A DNA stretch of 64,000 bases from Euglena gracilis (GCA_039621445.1 CP154954.1:71700150-71764149); one strand, 5' to 3'; positions 44,371-57,649 are shown, numbered from the stretch's first letter. Notes: generated from the sequence alone by a model not told the origin. Numbers and translations are program-made.

Positions 44371-46135
44371 GTGCGCCCGGTCGGGTGCCACGGTTGGGCC
44401 ATGCGTTCCCCCGACAGAGCCACCAGCGTTGGCGGTTGAGGCGTTGCTTTCAAAGCCATGCTGGCTGTGATGGGGACTGGTTGGGGCTGCGTGATGGAGT
44501 GGGAAAGTGACCGCATTGTGGTGGGGGGCACTTCACCCGGATGACCTTGGACTGAGCCGGCTGGATCCCCCCTCCTTACCCGCCCACAGGTCCAACGACC
44601 CCTCCCCACCACCCGTCAGATGACACCTTTTTGGAGGTTTTGCCAATTTTTGGCACAGCCTGCGTTATTCTGTCCTTCTTTGCTGCCTTCTCTGTGTTGT
44701 ATGTTTTGTCTTGTCGGTGTGCATTTTGCACAAACAAGCCGTGGTCTGGAGGCAGTTTTTTTTGTCTGACAGGTGATTTCTTCCCCGTCTATGTCCAACA
44801 ACTGGTGATGTCTGTCCCTGGCGGGGGGGGGGGCAATGGACATGTTCTGACCAAAAAGCTGGCCACCGGCTAAGGGGTCGGCCGTTCGACAAGGGGTCAA
44901 ACAACCCACAGACTGGGGAGTTCCCGGAACCCACCCCAAAAGGGGGGGGGGTCAAATTATTCCTTTCAGCACCAAAATTCTTTGCATTGTTGACAAATTT
45001 TTGCCCAAAATAAAATTTTTTGTTGGTTTTGGTGGTGGCGGTCCAGCGGTTTATGCTCACAGGATCTGTGCACTTCACACACGACACACATGGATAGAAA
45101 CACCCGAAAATACTACGCCATGACATTTATGATGCAAAAGTAAAAACCTTAACCTCCTCTCGGTGACTTTTGCAACGTACCAACCGCCACACCGAACAAC
45201 CTTAACAACAACCGCATCAACATGCGGTTGAGTGGTAGCCTTTGTCTGCATTTTAATTCACCCCTACGCCCAAAGGCAACCCCCCCCGGTTAAGAGATTT
45301 GGCCAAATTTCTGGCTCCGAAGCGCCAAGCAAAAATTTTTAGCACCCAAAATCAGCCAAAAATTGCCAAAATGCTGTTTTTGGCAGTTGTTGGGCAAGCT
45401 TTTGTCAAATGACCCAAATTTGTGCAAAGCGCCAGAAGGAAAGGGAGGGTTCCCGTGTGGCCGACCTTTTTAGAACCCTTTGTCTCCCCCCCCCCCCCCC
45501 CCCCCGGGGCTGATGGGAATCCCCGCAACCCCATGGGTCTGTGGGTGGGGGGGTGTCGACCCCCCCACTCCCATCCCCACTCTCATCCTGGTGGGTGGTG
45601 GAACCCCTCCACCCCTTCTCATTCTCCCGGTGGCGCCTAATAGGCCAATTTTTTTTTTTTGCCGCTAAAGGTGCCGAAGGAATTTTCTTTGCATGGGTGC
45701 CATGGTGGAGGGGAGGGGTCGACCCCCCCCCCCCATCAGGCCTTCCTGTACGGCCCTTCCCTCCGGCTGGAGAACTTCTTTTTGCTCATAACCCTACCTA
45801 CCCCCCCCCCCCCGGGAAACTGTCATGCCCGAGAACCTGTCAGGGTCCCGCCCGGGAAACTGTCAGGCTCCCCGGTACCGGCCAACCTGTCAGTACAGGA
45901 AGTTGTCAGGGTCCCCGGTACCGGCCAACCTGTGAGGTGACAGTTTCCCGGGGGGGGGGGTAGGTAGGTATGTCTGACGACCCCCCCCCCGGTTGAGGGG
46001 ACAGAGGCTACCGGTAGTTGGACATGGGGGGTGACCCACAACAGCGCCACAACACCACAAAATGGCGTCAGTTTCCCCCGCTTTCGCGGAACCTACCCCC
46101 GAACCCCCGCGTGGCACGCCGCGCGTCCAACACAG
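44371..46135. other. HRD1 last intron
   Basis: Begins GTGCGC and ends CGTCCAACACAG. It contains an R2 element (45797-45965) and C/G-rich spacer. An open frame directly before the acceptor (46061-46135) could tempt an ATG-start call, but the splice join explains the sequence better. Confidence 0.75.
45797..45965 (+). repeat. R2 element, most complete copy
   Basis: Begins TACCTACC-C(n)-GGGAAACTGTCA and ends TGACAGTTTCCC-G(n)-TAGGTA, so the inverted ends extend through the homopolymer. Interior phrases GAGAACCTGTCAGGGTCCC and CCGGTACCGGCCAACCTGT are repeated. No clear target duplication. Confidence 0.75.
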
Positions 46136-46214
46136 CTGTCCCATCTGCAAGCGGGAACTGCTCAGCCCGTCCCCCTGCCACGCCCCCCGCGGCAGCGTGC
46201 TGCATGGCTTCTAG
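46136..46214 (+). CDS. HRD1: HRD1/SYVN1-like E3 ligase, terminal exon (last RING pair)
   Basis: After AACACAG, phase 2 joining with 44370 gives the final zinc pair CPIC followed by KRELLSPSPCHAP and a short tail, with TAG at 46212-46214. CPxC-(K/R)-x2-(L/V) is the conserved RING end of HRD1. The tail is only about 20 residues, so this protein lacks the long proline-rich C-terminal tail of animal and plant HRD1 and is closer to a minimal form. This exon proves the gene is about 13 kb, with at least eight coding pieces. Confidence 0.9.
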
Positions 46215-46407
46215 CGTGTGCTACACGGCCGCCTCCCCTCCCTGTCCCAGCCCTGTTCCCACCGTGAGCCACCCTTGTCCACACAGCACTGCTCAACATC
46301 AAGAAAAAGGAGGGACGTATCCCGGTTTTTTCCGTCAATACCAGCGGCAGGAAAGGCTGTTTACGCTTCACCATGCCCCTGTCCCTCTCAGGAAAGTTTT
46401 TTTTATT

Positions 46408-46487
46408 TAATAAATACATATATGTAATGAATAAATACATAAAATAAATAATATAATATAAATGCAAAATAAATATATATAAATAGA
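46408..46487 (+). terminator. Possible polyadenylation region of HRD1
   Basis: An AT-rich island about 195 bases after the HRD1 stop holds several AATAAA hexamers (AATAAATACAT repeats). It fits a 3' end-processing signal, but the organism's signal is unknown and the island could be a simple AT microsatellite. Confidence 0.35.
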
Positions 46488-46915
46488 GGTTCAACCCCTG
46501 GGGGGATCCGCTGGACCCAGTCCCCATGGACTGGGGTGATCTTGGGGTGATCTTGGTTTTTAAATCACCTGGACCCTGTCCTTTGCGTTGTCCCCCCGGT
46601 TTACCCCTGCCAGCCCCAAAGGCCACTTTGGCTCCACTAAATAGAAGGTCGACCGACAGCAGGAGTGGGCAAGGGTTCGCGGAGCCGTGCTGCATTACAG
46701 GATGCAGTGGTGCCTCACGACGTGCTTATCTCTACTCACAGTCTCCTTTTCCTTATGTTTCCTTGAGCTTACTGTGCTGCTGTGCGTTCTGGCTTGTGCA
46801 ACCTGCGTGGTGTTTCCCATTATCAGGGCGAGTCCATACCACTGCAAATAATCTGCACCGCATGACCGTTTCGGTGACCGCAAATGTGATCACACATCAT
46901 CAGGATGAACTGAAA

Positions 46916-47232
<317 letters not shown>

Positions 47233-47590
47233 GCAGACCCTTTTTTCCCGTGCTAGTCCAAAAACTCGGAATTTTCATTGATTTGGACCAAGGGGTCCCA
47301 GAAGGTCCGATTGGTCAAAGGGTAAGGAATCAGTAAATGCATTGGTTCGGTCATGCACCACCTCTGTTGGTGTGTTCTCAGCCTGGGCCTTCCACTCCTG
47401 GACAGGATGCATCATTTGTCTCCAGTGAACACCTAGAAATGACCGAAAATTGTTCCCCACTGGTGGTGTGCAGACAAATATCTAATTAGTTCGACAAGGC
47501 GTGGCTAATTTTTCGACACAAGCGATGAAAAGTGAACAAGGAAAAATGGTTCCCCCTAATCAAAAAAATAAATTGTTCTTGTTCTTCTTG

Positions 47591-47957
47591 TGGTGGTGGT
47601 GGTGGTGGTGGTGGTGGTGGTGGTGGTGGTGGTGGTGGTGGTGGTGGTGGTGGTGGTGGTGGTGGTGGTGGTGGTGGTGGTGGTGGTGGTGGTGGTGGTG
47701 GTGGTGGTGGTGGTGGTGGTGGTGGTGGTGGTGGTGGTGGTGGTGGTGGTGGTGGTGGTGGGTGGTGGTGGTGGTGGTGGTGGTGGTGGTGGTGGTGGTG
47801 GTGGTGGTGGTGGTGGTGGTGGTGGTGGTGGTGGTGGTGGTGGTGGTGGTGGTGGTGGTGGTGGTGGTGGTGGTGGTGGTGGTGGTGGTGGTGGTGGTGG
47901 TGGTGGTGGTGGTGGTGGTGGTGGTGGTGGTGGTGGTGGTGGTGGTGGTGGTGGTGG
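47591..47957. repeat. (TGG)n microsatellite, 367 bp
   Basis: Almost pure TGG with a single extra G at about 47760 that shifts the phase. All six frames are open (Trp, Gly, Val, Pro, His, Thr tracts). It is a strong candidate for G-quadruplex or triplex structure. Not a gene. Confidence 0.98.
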
Positions 47958-48287
47958 TTGTTGTTTTCCAGTGCGGTGCCTTGTTGGAGATGTGCATGCA
48001 CCTATTAACACATGTGGCACTGCACAGTGGCGAAGCCACGAGGCTTGATCCCTGCCTAATGTTTCCCAGGTGCTTCGGTATTCGGTGTGTCCAGTACGTC
48101 CTTCTCCCCATTCTGCGCATCCATCCGCCCAGGGCAGCGGTTCCTTCCTGCGTCATACGGCCCCTCCATTCCCGCTCCACTGCCATTTCGCCGCTCTGGC
48201 ATATAACGGACAGCAGACCCGCTGCTCCTTATATGAGCGCATCAGCGGGCTTGGCGCAGGACTCTCAAGCGGAACGGGTGGTGAAAC

Positions 48288-48338
48288 CAGTTGCAGTTGC
48301 AGTTGCAGTTGCAGTTGCAGTTGGAGTTGGAGTTGGAG
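48288..48338 (+). repeat. (GTTGCA)n hexamer repeat
   Basis: Six GTTGCA units followed by three GTTGGA units. The adjacent sequence 48360-48620 alternates GGTTTTGGCGGTG-like phrases that appear twice (48418-48480 and 48490-48540), a short local duplication. Confidence 0.85.
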
Positions 48339-49008
48339 CCACCGGTTGGGGCTTAGGCGGCCTAATTTGCACCCAAGCTTTTTTCGTTTGATTTGCGCAC
48401 TTGCGCAAATCCCCGAGTTTTTTGGTTCCGGCGGTGAAGGTCCGGGGGGTTTGAAAACACGTTGACAAGCAAGGGCAAAAACGAAGCGATTTTTTGGTTT
48501 TGGCGGTGTGACCCCCGGGACTTTGGCCAAAAACAGCGATTTTGGGGGGTGTCGGGAAGGACTTTGTGGGCCCAAACCCCCGGGACCCTGCCGGCCCACA
48601 CTGAAAAAAACGCAAAAAAGCACCATAGGAACGGGACCTTTACTGCCCTTGTTGCTCCTTTCAGCTGTGTCTCCAGGTGTGTCCGAGCTGCCGGCGGTGT
48701 GCGTCCTGGGTGATTGCCGGACTGCTTTGCTTGCGGCGCCTTGTTGTGGTGTTTGTGGGCCGTTTGTCAAAGCGCGGGGAGGAAGGTGCCGGGGGGTGTG
48801 GGTGTGGTGTGACCAAGCCGGAAGGAGGGCCGCAGTGAGAGGAAGGTGAGTGCGGGGTGTTGGGCAAGGGATGTGCAGGGGGGAAGAAATAGGGTCTGCA
48901 GGGAATGAAGGGGACGGGTGTCTCCCACCCGGCTTACACCCGGGATGCGCACAACCAGTTGTGTGGCAAAGAACCCTGCAGAAGAAGCCCAACACTGGAA
49001 GGACATGT

Positions 49009-51495
49009 TTGTGTTTATGGGCGCAAATGCGCGCACCAACATGTTTATGTTTATTTGCGCAATTGCGCCCATAAACACAAACATGTCCTTCAGTGATTTG
49101 GCTTTGGTACCCATGAACTGACGCTGTTGATAAACGGCGTGACATAGAGGCCGTGACGGCACGGACCAACGGGCCATCCAGTTGGTGGGTTTGTCACACT
49201 GTTTGTCGACGCGCAAGCTTATGGGCGCAAATGCGCGCACAAACATAAATTATGTTTATGCGCGCATTTGCGCAAATGCGCGCATAAACATGTTAATTAT
49301 GTTTATGCGCGCATTTGCGCAAATGCGCGCATAAACATGTTCTTTGTTGGTGCGCGCAATTGCGCAAATAAACACAAAGAAGAACGGTGTGACGGAAATA
49401 CAACCTTCAAACACCGAGAGCAGATGGTTTATTTGCGCATTTGCGCGCATCACGTTGGTTGTGGGCGCAAATGCGCAAATGAACCACACGAAGAAACTGT
49501 ACAATTTACTATGTTTATTTGCGCATTTGCGCCGACAAAACAACGTGATGCGCGCAAATGCGCAAATAAACCACCAATGGAGAAGTAAAAGGTGATTTCA
49601 TTTGGCCCTCCTACAGCTACCCTTAGTGGCTTCTGAGTGGGTTGAAAGCAAATGGCCACACCGTATCCTCCGGCACATGGTGTTATGGTGCCGTTTTTTG
49701 ACCATTGGCAGGTCCCACAAAAGATGGAGACATAGGATCTCCTGAAGGTGGGTGCACAGCCACCCAGTAACGGTGCACGTCCACCGGCACCAATTTTTGG
49801 GTCCCAAGGGTCATCTCATTCTGAAAACGGTAATATACCCCCCCACCTGGGTCGAAACACACCAGATGGGTCATCTGTCACATTCAGTACACGAAACATG
49901 TGCCCCCCCCCACCTGGGGTCGAAACTCACCAGATGGCCTGCTGTTGGCCTGCGGCCTCGGCTCCGCTGTTGCAGCCCCATCAGCTGCTGATGCTTCAGC
50001 ACCCAGCAGACCGGTATCGACCTCCCCGGTGCAACGACACCCACCACAGCGGCCATGTTATACCCCGCCACCGGGGCGTGAGACTGGGGGGACAACGTGG
50101 TGCCAGTGCATGGCAACCAGCAGCCGGAGAGAGATAGCCCTCAAACACCCGTTACTTTGGGTGCAAGGAAGTGTTGAACCTTTACCACTGTATTGGGTGC
50201 ATCAAAGCGGTGGGACCCACTCCCCCCAAATTATGCACAAAAACCGGTGTTTTTTACGTATTTCAAGGGAAAAACGGCGACCAAAAACCAAAAAACCATA
50301 AAACGGACTCCGGCCTGACACATCCTGGGCATTTCAGGTGCCAAATTTTGTCTTCTTGTAACGCAGTACTGTTGCAAAAAAGGTGTCCAACAGTCACAGG
50401 TCGTTTGCACATCAATTCATTACATTTAACTGCTAAACAGATGACGCCAAAACAACAGGCCGTTCAGGCCGGGTAACAGCAGTGCAAATGTACGCACGTA
50501 AGGCAGGCAAATTTTGGCCAGTCACATGCCATGTCCCAGTGAAGTCTCCACACCACTCCTCACCACAAATTTCATCACCACATAATTGTGGTGCAAATCA
50601 ATGGTTGACGTGAAGAATTGCGTTCGTCAGCTGTCACGGATGAGGAGATGGCATCGCACAACTGATGTGTGTTGGTGCGCGCATTTGCGCAAATAAACAC
50701 AACTTTGTTTGTGTGCTCTAAGGCTCCTACAAACACATCATTTTGAAGCGGTGTATAAAATGTTTGTGCGCGCATTTGCGCAAATGCACACACAAACATA
50801 ATTGTGTTTATTTGTGCAATTGCGCGCACCAAAACCCCCATCACGTTTTAAAACCTCGTGGGGTTATGGTCCTCATTGGTGTGTTTTAACATAGAAAGTA
50901 AAAATACACGTTGTGGGCGCATTTGCGCAAATAAACATAAACATATTGGTGCGCGCATTTGCGCAAATGCGCGCACCAAAAAATGTGTTTGTGGGCGCAT
51001 TTGCGCCCACCAACACGTCATTTTAACATCATCGGTGTACGTTTTATTTGCGCAAATGCGCCCACAAACACAGTTGTTTTTATTTGCGCAAATGCGCCCA
51101 CAAACACAGTTGTTTTTATTTGCGCAAATGCGCCCACAAACACACATCAGTTGCGTGACGGCTGTCTGACGTAGTCTGTGGTGTGCGATCTAATGAGGCT
51201 CCGTGTGTCCTTACCAGTGGCGGTAGTATCCAAGTCAGTTCAGCCAGCACGTCAGCACCATTTCCAAGTGTCGTACCACAGGGTGTGTGCCTCTCTCCTG
51301 TTTGATGTACAAGAGCACCACTCCCTCCCTCAGCCCTATCCAGGTCACCTGGTAAGCAGCATGCACACCAAACTACTGGGGGTTAATCCCCTCCAATAAA
51401 GGGGTGTCACAGTTCATAAATTGTGTTCCGCGTGTCAGGGTACAGGGTCCCAGAAATTTTGTAAAATTTGCGCATTTGCGCAAATGCGCCCATTT
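49009..51495. repeat. Cluster of ~20 GCGCAAATGCGC-type palindromes
   Basis: About twenty palindromic cores, GCGCATTTGCGC, GCGCAAATGCGC or GCGCAATTGCGC, occur at 49009-49575 (10), 50670-51140 (9) and 51465 (1). Many are extended to TTTGCGCGCATTTGCGCAAATGCGCGC and flanked by AAACA or TGTTT so that whole 30-50 bp units fold back. Spacing is irregular and intervening sequence is unique. Similar looser motifs occur at 36340-36425. The intervals 49580-50670 and 51140-51460 hold no recognised gene. Confidence 0.85.
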
Positions 51496-51899
51496 CAAAG
51501 GAAAAACCCTTAAGTGCGAATTCGGCCGCCTAAGTGGGGAGAGGAGAATCTTTGGTGTTGTATTTTGGGCCCCACTTCTCTGCCCAGAGTCATCCCTCTG
51601 ATGTGGTCGTGGTTCTTTGTTTGTGTGCTCCTTGTGCGACCGCGGCGGTCTCAGCTGCAAGAAAGCGCTGGCACATTGACCCCCCCCCCCAAAATCTTCC
51701 AAGGTTCCTGAGAATAATTTTTTTGGGGAACCCCGGAACCCCTCCCCCCTCGGGGGGTCTGGACCCCCCCCCAGTGGTGGTCTGACCCCCGCGTGCAAAA
51801 CCTGCGCACTTAATGCCCTGATGGGAAAGACTCCATTGCACACCTGAATGGTGGCTCAACAAAATGTGATAATTCACAAAAAGAAGACAAATCAGTGGG

Positions 51900-54550
51900 A
51901 ACGAGGGCAGGAGGCAGGGGGGGGGGGGGATGCAAATACGGTTTTTTTTGCGGTTTTTTTTGTGTGTGTGTTTTGAATTTGGCAAAATTTGCGTTTTTTG
52001 TTGTTTTTTTTTGCGTTTTTTTTTGGGCGAATTTTGGATTTTTGCTGGAAAATTTTTTTTGACTCTGAAATGTTCCTCGTTTTCTCTTAATTTTTAAAAA
52101 CTTGTGATTATTTTTCAGGTTTCTGATCACAAACATGTGAAAAAATCACAATCCAGAGTTTTGAGTCCGCCAGGGGTCGAAAAAATTGTGTTTAAATTGT
52201 TTCTTTCCCCGTATAACTAGTCAAGACTACCCTGGTCAGGACTCCAATTTCCCCGCGATCAGAAATTTTGTCATTTTTTTGTCATTTTTTTATTCTTTTG
52301 GTCAACAAAATGCTTATTTTTATGCGAAAAGAATTCCCCAGAGCTGAAAAAGTCCTCTCCAGTGGAAAAGTGTCCATCCTGAGGGAGCTCCGAAGGGATT
52401 TTACATGCAATTTGTGTTGTTGGCGGTTGTTTTTTGCTCTTTTTTTTGCGTCGCGTTTTTTTGCGGGTCCGTGTTGCATCCCCCCTGCAGGAGATAAGGC
52501 CTCAGACGGCAGATTTGCAAGTGCACAGAGGATAAAGGACAGTTTCCAACTGCTGGACATTTTGGTTTTCCTGCTGATGTGCCCCAGCACCTGGGCTGCT
52601 GAGGTTTAGAGAAACAGGCAATCCAAGCAAAGGAACGACTCGTGCGCCACGCCCCACACAATAGTGTACACCCATTGTACGGCTGCCTCTGGGGACAAAT
52701 AGCAGGCTATGTTGGGGAGACGGCTGAGGGACGTTTATCCAAGAAATACCGCTTGATCAAATTGTTGTCATCCGCATCGTCACTTTCAGCCTGCAGAATT
52801 GTGACTTTTTGTTCATTGCCTTTTTCTTTTCCTCGTCACAACTGCCCTCCACCATGTCTCTCCACTGTAGGGATGTGTAACTTTCATCTGAAGGACTTCT
52901 TTTTTTGGCACTTTTTTTGATGTGAGTTTTTTCTCTTTCTGGGAACACAAAACACCTAACCTCCATCCTCTCCAACCCCCCCCCCCCAGGAAACTGTCAT
53001 GCCCGAGAACCTGTCAGGGTCCCGCCCGGGAAACTGTCAGGGTCCCCGGTACCGGCCAACCTGTCAGGTGACAGTTTCCCGGGGGGGGGGGGGGCAGGTT
53101 CCCTGCAAATCTGTTTTTTTTTGTTCCAGCGCAAGTCCTTTGTCCTGGAACAAAAAAATAGTTTTGCGGGTTTCCATGCTTCACGCTGAAAATTTCCTCT
53201 GATAGTTTTTTTTTTTTGAGCGCTTGTGGACACCTGCGTATGCAGACGCCTGGGAGGATGCCTGGCAGGCACAACAAATGAATGAAAATATAAAATATTG
53301 ATTTTGGAAGTTTGAATACACACACACATATATAGTATATATATACTGATTTTGATCCAAAAATATTTATTTTTGTTATAAAAATATAACAAATATCAAA
53401 TTTTGGTGTAAAAGGCAGGGGGGGGGAAAAATGCGTTTCGCATTTTTTCGCATTTTTGCGCATTTTTTGCGCATTTTTTCAAATTTTCCAAAAATGCGCA
53501 TTTTTGCGCATTTTTTCGCATTTTTTTTTTATTTTTTTGTTTTTTTTTGTTCATTTTTTTTTTTTTTCAAAATTTTTTGCATTTTTTCGTGATTTTTTTG
53601 TTTTGCAAAAATTTGAAATTTTCGACTTTTTTTGAAACTTACATTTTCCTCATTATTCTACATAATTTCTTCAAATTTGGTGCCATTTTTGCATGTTTTT
53701 GGGTAATTTTTGCATTTTCGTGATTTTTGCGCATTTTTTCTCGGATTTTGCACATTTTTGCGCATTTTTTCCAAAAATGCGCATTTTTTGCGCATTTTTT
53801 TGCGCATTTTTGCGCATTTTTGCGCATTTTTGCGCATTTTTTCCGAGGCCGGGCGAGCGCATTTTCCCCCCCCCCCTGAAAAGGCCATTGCATTGGGACC
53901 TCCAAAATGAACCACTCCCAAAAAAAGAACCTTAATGGGATTACCGCGAACTCTTCCAACACCCGTTTGGGGTCCACCTTGGGGGCACGGTATTTGATGC
54001 TTGACGGCGGCCTTCTTCCCTCACCGCTTCGGCTGAAAATGCTGCTTCGTTGCAGCCTCCCTACACCTGGCGTCAGCTACCCCCCCCCCCCCTGACCAGG
54101 GCTACACGGGGGGGTTTGCAGGGCGGGGGGGGGGACACAAAAATCATTTTTTGTGTGTTTTGGAAAATTTTGCTTTCCTTGTGTTATTCTTTGCTTTTTT
54201 TTGTTTTTTTCTGTGAATTTTTTGATTTCTGCTGGAAAAAATATTTCTGCTGTGAAAATTTCGTCATTTTGGTCCCAGTTTCCCCCTGAGACCAAAATTA
54301 CTGTCAATTTTTGTCACTTTTGCTCTTTTTTTTGCACTTTTTGGTCAACAAATTGCATAATTGTATGTCATATTTCCCCTGTGGAGGTAAATTTTTTTCC
54401 AGGTCCTCTCCAGCAGAATGTGTACATCTTGGGAACGCTTCTGAAAGATGAAGTTTGTTTTTTTTGTGTTTATTTGCGTTTTTGCGTTTATTTGCATTTA
54501 TTTCCGCTTTTGCGTCGCGTTTTTCGTGGGTCCATGTTGCATCTCCCTAC
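51900..54550. repeat. Paired dispersed repeat (R5) with R2 and GCGCATTTTT tracts
   Basis: 51900-52490 and 54110-54550 are diverged copies of one T-rich unit. Both run from a G-run through TTTGCTGGAAAA, TTTTGGTCAACAA and GTCCTCTCCAG to TTTGCGTCGCGTTTTT and GGGTCC.TGTTGCATC. Between them are an R2 copy (52985-53092) and a long TTTTTGCGCATTTTT-rich tract (53430-53845) resembling 20520-20840. Open frames (for example 52268-52609) are within the repeat. Confidence 0.65.
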
Positions 54551-57500
54551 CTGGGATTCGACCCCACCTCCCAGGTGGGGCCCCACCCCTTGCCGCATTT
54601 CCGACAGTGCCGTTTGTGTGTCGGAGTTTTCCCAGCGAACTCCCATATGGGGTCCGACCCTGTCACCCCCCCCCCCCCCATGCTGGGACCCTCCCCCCCC
54701 CCAACAGTCCTGCACCGTACTTCCCAATGTACAGCTGACAGCCCGCGTCCTGTGCTGGACCACAGGCCCTCTTTTCCTTTCCCTCTGCCTTCCCCCAGCC
54801 TTCCAGGCCATATGCCGTGACTGCGTGTGTTGCTTCCGGTGTCGCGCCTTCCCTCAGGCCCTCTCCCAACCTGCTGGGGGCCTATTTCCCGCTTGAGTGG
54901 TGGGGTCGCACTGTCCAGTGAAAGAAAAGAGGAGTACCGGATTTTGTTGCCGAAGGAGTAGAAAAGTTCGGGGGAGATTGGGATACAGGATGCCATTTGG
55001 GGCCAATTTTGATTAATTTTTTGAAGGTCAGAATAGGATAGTGGAATAGGCCAACCACCCCTCACCAAGCCTTCAGTGATTCTCCAATGATGTTTTCAAT
55101 TACCAGGGATGTGTGTTCATTTGATACTACGAATAACAGCAGACTGCCTGCCATGGCGGGCATTCCTCCCCACCTCAGGGAAGGGGGCATTGCTTGGAGT
55201 TGGGAGTGACTCTAGGCTTCATTTTCATCGGACAAATTCCCAAAGGGTGATAACTGGGGGGTTCTTCCGAACTGGGAGTTATGTCCACCGCGCAAACACA
55301 CCTCCACCCGCACCCCGCTGTTCAGGAGAAGCATTGGCACGGGGTACGCTGTGAGCTGTGAGCAACCACCCCAAACCCACACCCAAACCACCCCAAACCC
55401 ACTCCGATGGGTCGACACTGCTTTCCCTGTGCCTGCCAACCCTCAATGTCACCCGGCTCGGAAGCAGGCCTGCAGACACGTGCTGACACATCATTCCATT
55501 TTCTACCTGAAGGTTGAAGCCGCTGGATATCCGCTCCGCAGGGATACCTCGAAACAGGGCCATCTCTTCCCCATGTCCACTGTCAACAGTGTGCCAGCAA
55601 GCATCTCAACAGCCTATAACCATTTGTTTGTAAATGGGTAAACAATCAACATTGTATCAATAATTATAAGTTTTTGATAGAGTTTTAAAAAAAACTTACA
55701 GCAAAAAAGACTCAGTGGCTTGATCCACCCTTTGCTTGCTTTTTGATCCTTTGCAGCACCGTGATCTGGAGGCTTTTGAAGTTGGCGAAATTCCAAAATA
55801 CAAATTGAAGCCCCCATGGAGTTTCCTACGGTAACCAAAAGAATCGCCAATAATGAAGAAATGAGAAAATCCACATCCTTTCTTCCACGTCGCTAAGGGG
55901 GTCCAAAGGGTTCACTCATGATGAGTAAATAAAGCATTTCCTGAATGTGCTTTTTGGACCTGTCACCCGGCCTCCAGAACACCTACTGGCGCCGGAATCG
56001 CCACACAAGAAATGCGGAAAGATTATTTATCCCCCCCGGGAAATTGTCCCCCCCGGGAAACTGTCCTCCACCCCCGTACCCGCTCACCTGTGTCCTAGGA
56101 AAGTTTTCCAATTTTTTGTTTTTAAAAAGACAGTTTCCAGGCTTAAACAAATTTCGAACATTTTTTTCAGGCTTCTGGTGACAAATTTTGTGAAAAGAGT
56201 GCTTTTCCAGACCTTTTTTTTTCACTGGGGGTCGAAAATGTCATTTTTTGTCCTCTGAACCGGACCCGCCAGAGAAATTGTCCTCCATACCCACTGGTCT
56301 ACCCGTCTCCTGCCACCTGTACCTGCTGATTTGTCTGGAGACAGTTTCCTGGGGGCTTGCGAAAATTTGTTTAATTTATTATTTCCCAGGGGAGGCAAAG
56401 CCCTGGCACACCCCTCAACTCAATCCAGCCCAGCTTTCCAAACAGACTCCTTCTTCTTTGAGAATGGGAGAAGGGAAACTGGAATGGAAAGGCCCAGGGC
56501 ATAGATTCCTTTAACCGTGGTGTGACCCAACCTTGCGGGGTTTGAGGTGGGATGGTGGGTGGGTTTGGAATAATTTTTTTTTCAAGGGTTGGCAATGTGG
56601 GTATGAGGGAGATGTGGCTGATGGGGGTGAGTGGGTGGGCCAGCCCGAATGTTTTCTCTGTGGTTTTTTTTTGACCCCAAAGTTGACCAAATGGCATCCC
56701 CCAAGCCCCTCTGTTGGTACCCAACCCCCACGTCCTTGAAAAAGAACCTCTGGTTGGACGGGGGAAAGTCCTCCCCGCAGAGTCATTAAGACACGCCATC
56801 GGCAGGACCATATGACCTTCTGATGGTTTTGCTCCGGAACCTCCTCCCCGAGAGGGTTGGCTTGATGTGACCGAAAGTGACCAGCCAGCGCCCATGATGT
56901 AGGGATTAACGTTCTTTTTTTTTTTTGAACAAATCCATTTTGCCCATTTTGTCCTGGGTGGCGGAGTCACCGACCCCCCACCCCCCACCAGGGTTCGATA
57001 TAAGGAGGGTCAGAGGGTGCCAAGATTTTAAAGGACGTTGTCTTGAATGTAGGTTGGGGGTGACTCCCCTCTCAAAACCCTGCCAAGTGGTCCTGGAAAG
57101 GTCAAATTTTCCTCAGTGTTACTTTGAACATTTGGGCTGATAATTGGCAACTCTGGCCATGCCACTGGTTAGGGGAGGAGGTGTCTCCCCCTCATCCCCA
57201 AATCCCCCCTACACCAGAAGGGGGGGCCCAAATCCACCCCCCAGGGGATGACTGAATCCAAAAAAAAAATTGACTGCCTGCTTTTTGGTGTGCGGCCTGG
57301 GGGGTCAATTCGCACAGGTCGGTTTCACACCCTCCTGGCAAAAGGAAAGGGGGGGCTTCCACCACACGTGGGAACGTCTCTCAGTGGCGGTTTGACAAGA
57401 AGCCTGCGTATGGTCCTCGTGCTGTGCTGTATGCTCCTGTGCTGACCTGTCCATTGGATTGCCTCTCCATCCCCGGCAATGGCCGCCCCGCCCCTGACCG

Positions 57501-57649
57501 ACCCAAAATGGCCCTCTGCATGGCTGTCCACAGCCCTGTCTCCGTGGGAGACACAACCCGCCTGACCCGATTCACAGCACACTGCATCACTCATGAAATG
57601 TCTCCTCATTCGGTGGCAAGAATGGAATTGAAATAAACTCCGCAGACTG
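54551..57649. other. About 3 kb with no gene recognised
   Basis: Contains R2-related fragments (GGGAAATTGTCC near 56030; GAAATTGTCCTCC...AGACAGTTTCCT at 56270-56355) and a T4-interior phrase (GGTTCGATATAAGGAGGGTC, 56993). Frames at 54600-54890 and 57420-57640 are GC-rich, but I see no domain or convincing splice sites. Confidence 0.45.

Noticed and set aside
46061-46214. Small ATG-started gene encoding a CPIC motif
   Set aside because: The splice join 44370 to 46136 explains the CPIC as the last RING ligand pair with matching phase; the upstream codons are intron.
47501-48391. Very long open frames on both strands (poly-Trp, poly-Gly, poly-His and others)
   Set aside because: They translate the TGG microsatellite; all six frames are open and no unique domain is present.
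49009-51495. CRISPR-like array
   Set aside because: Repeats are palindromic but spacing is irregular, unit length varies, no cas genes exist and the DNA is eukaryotic.
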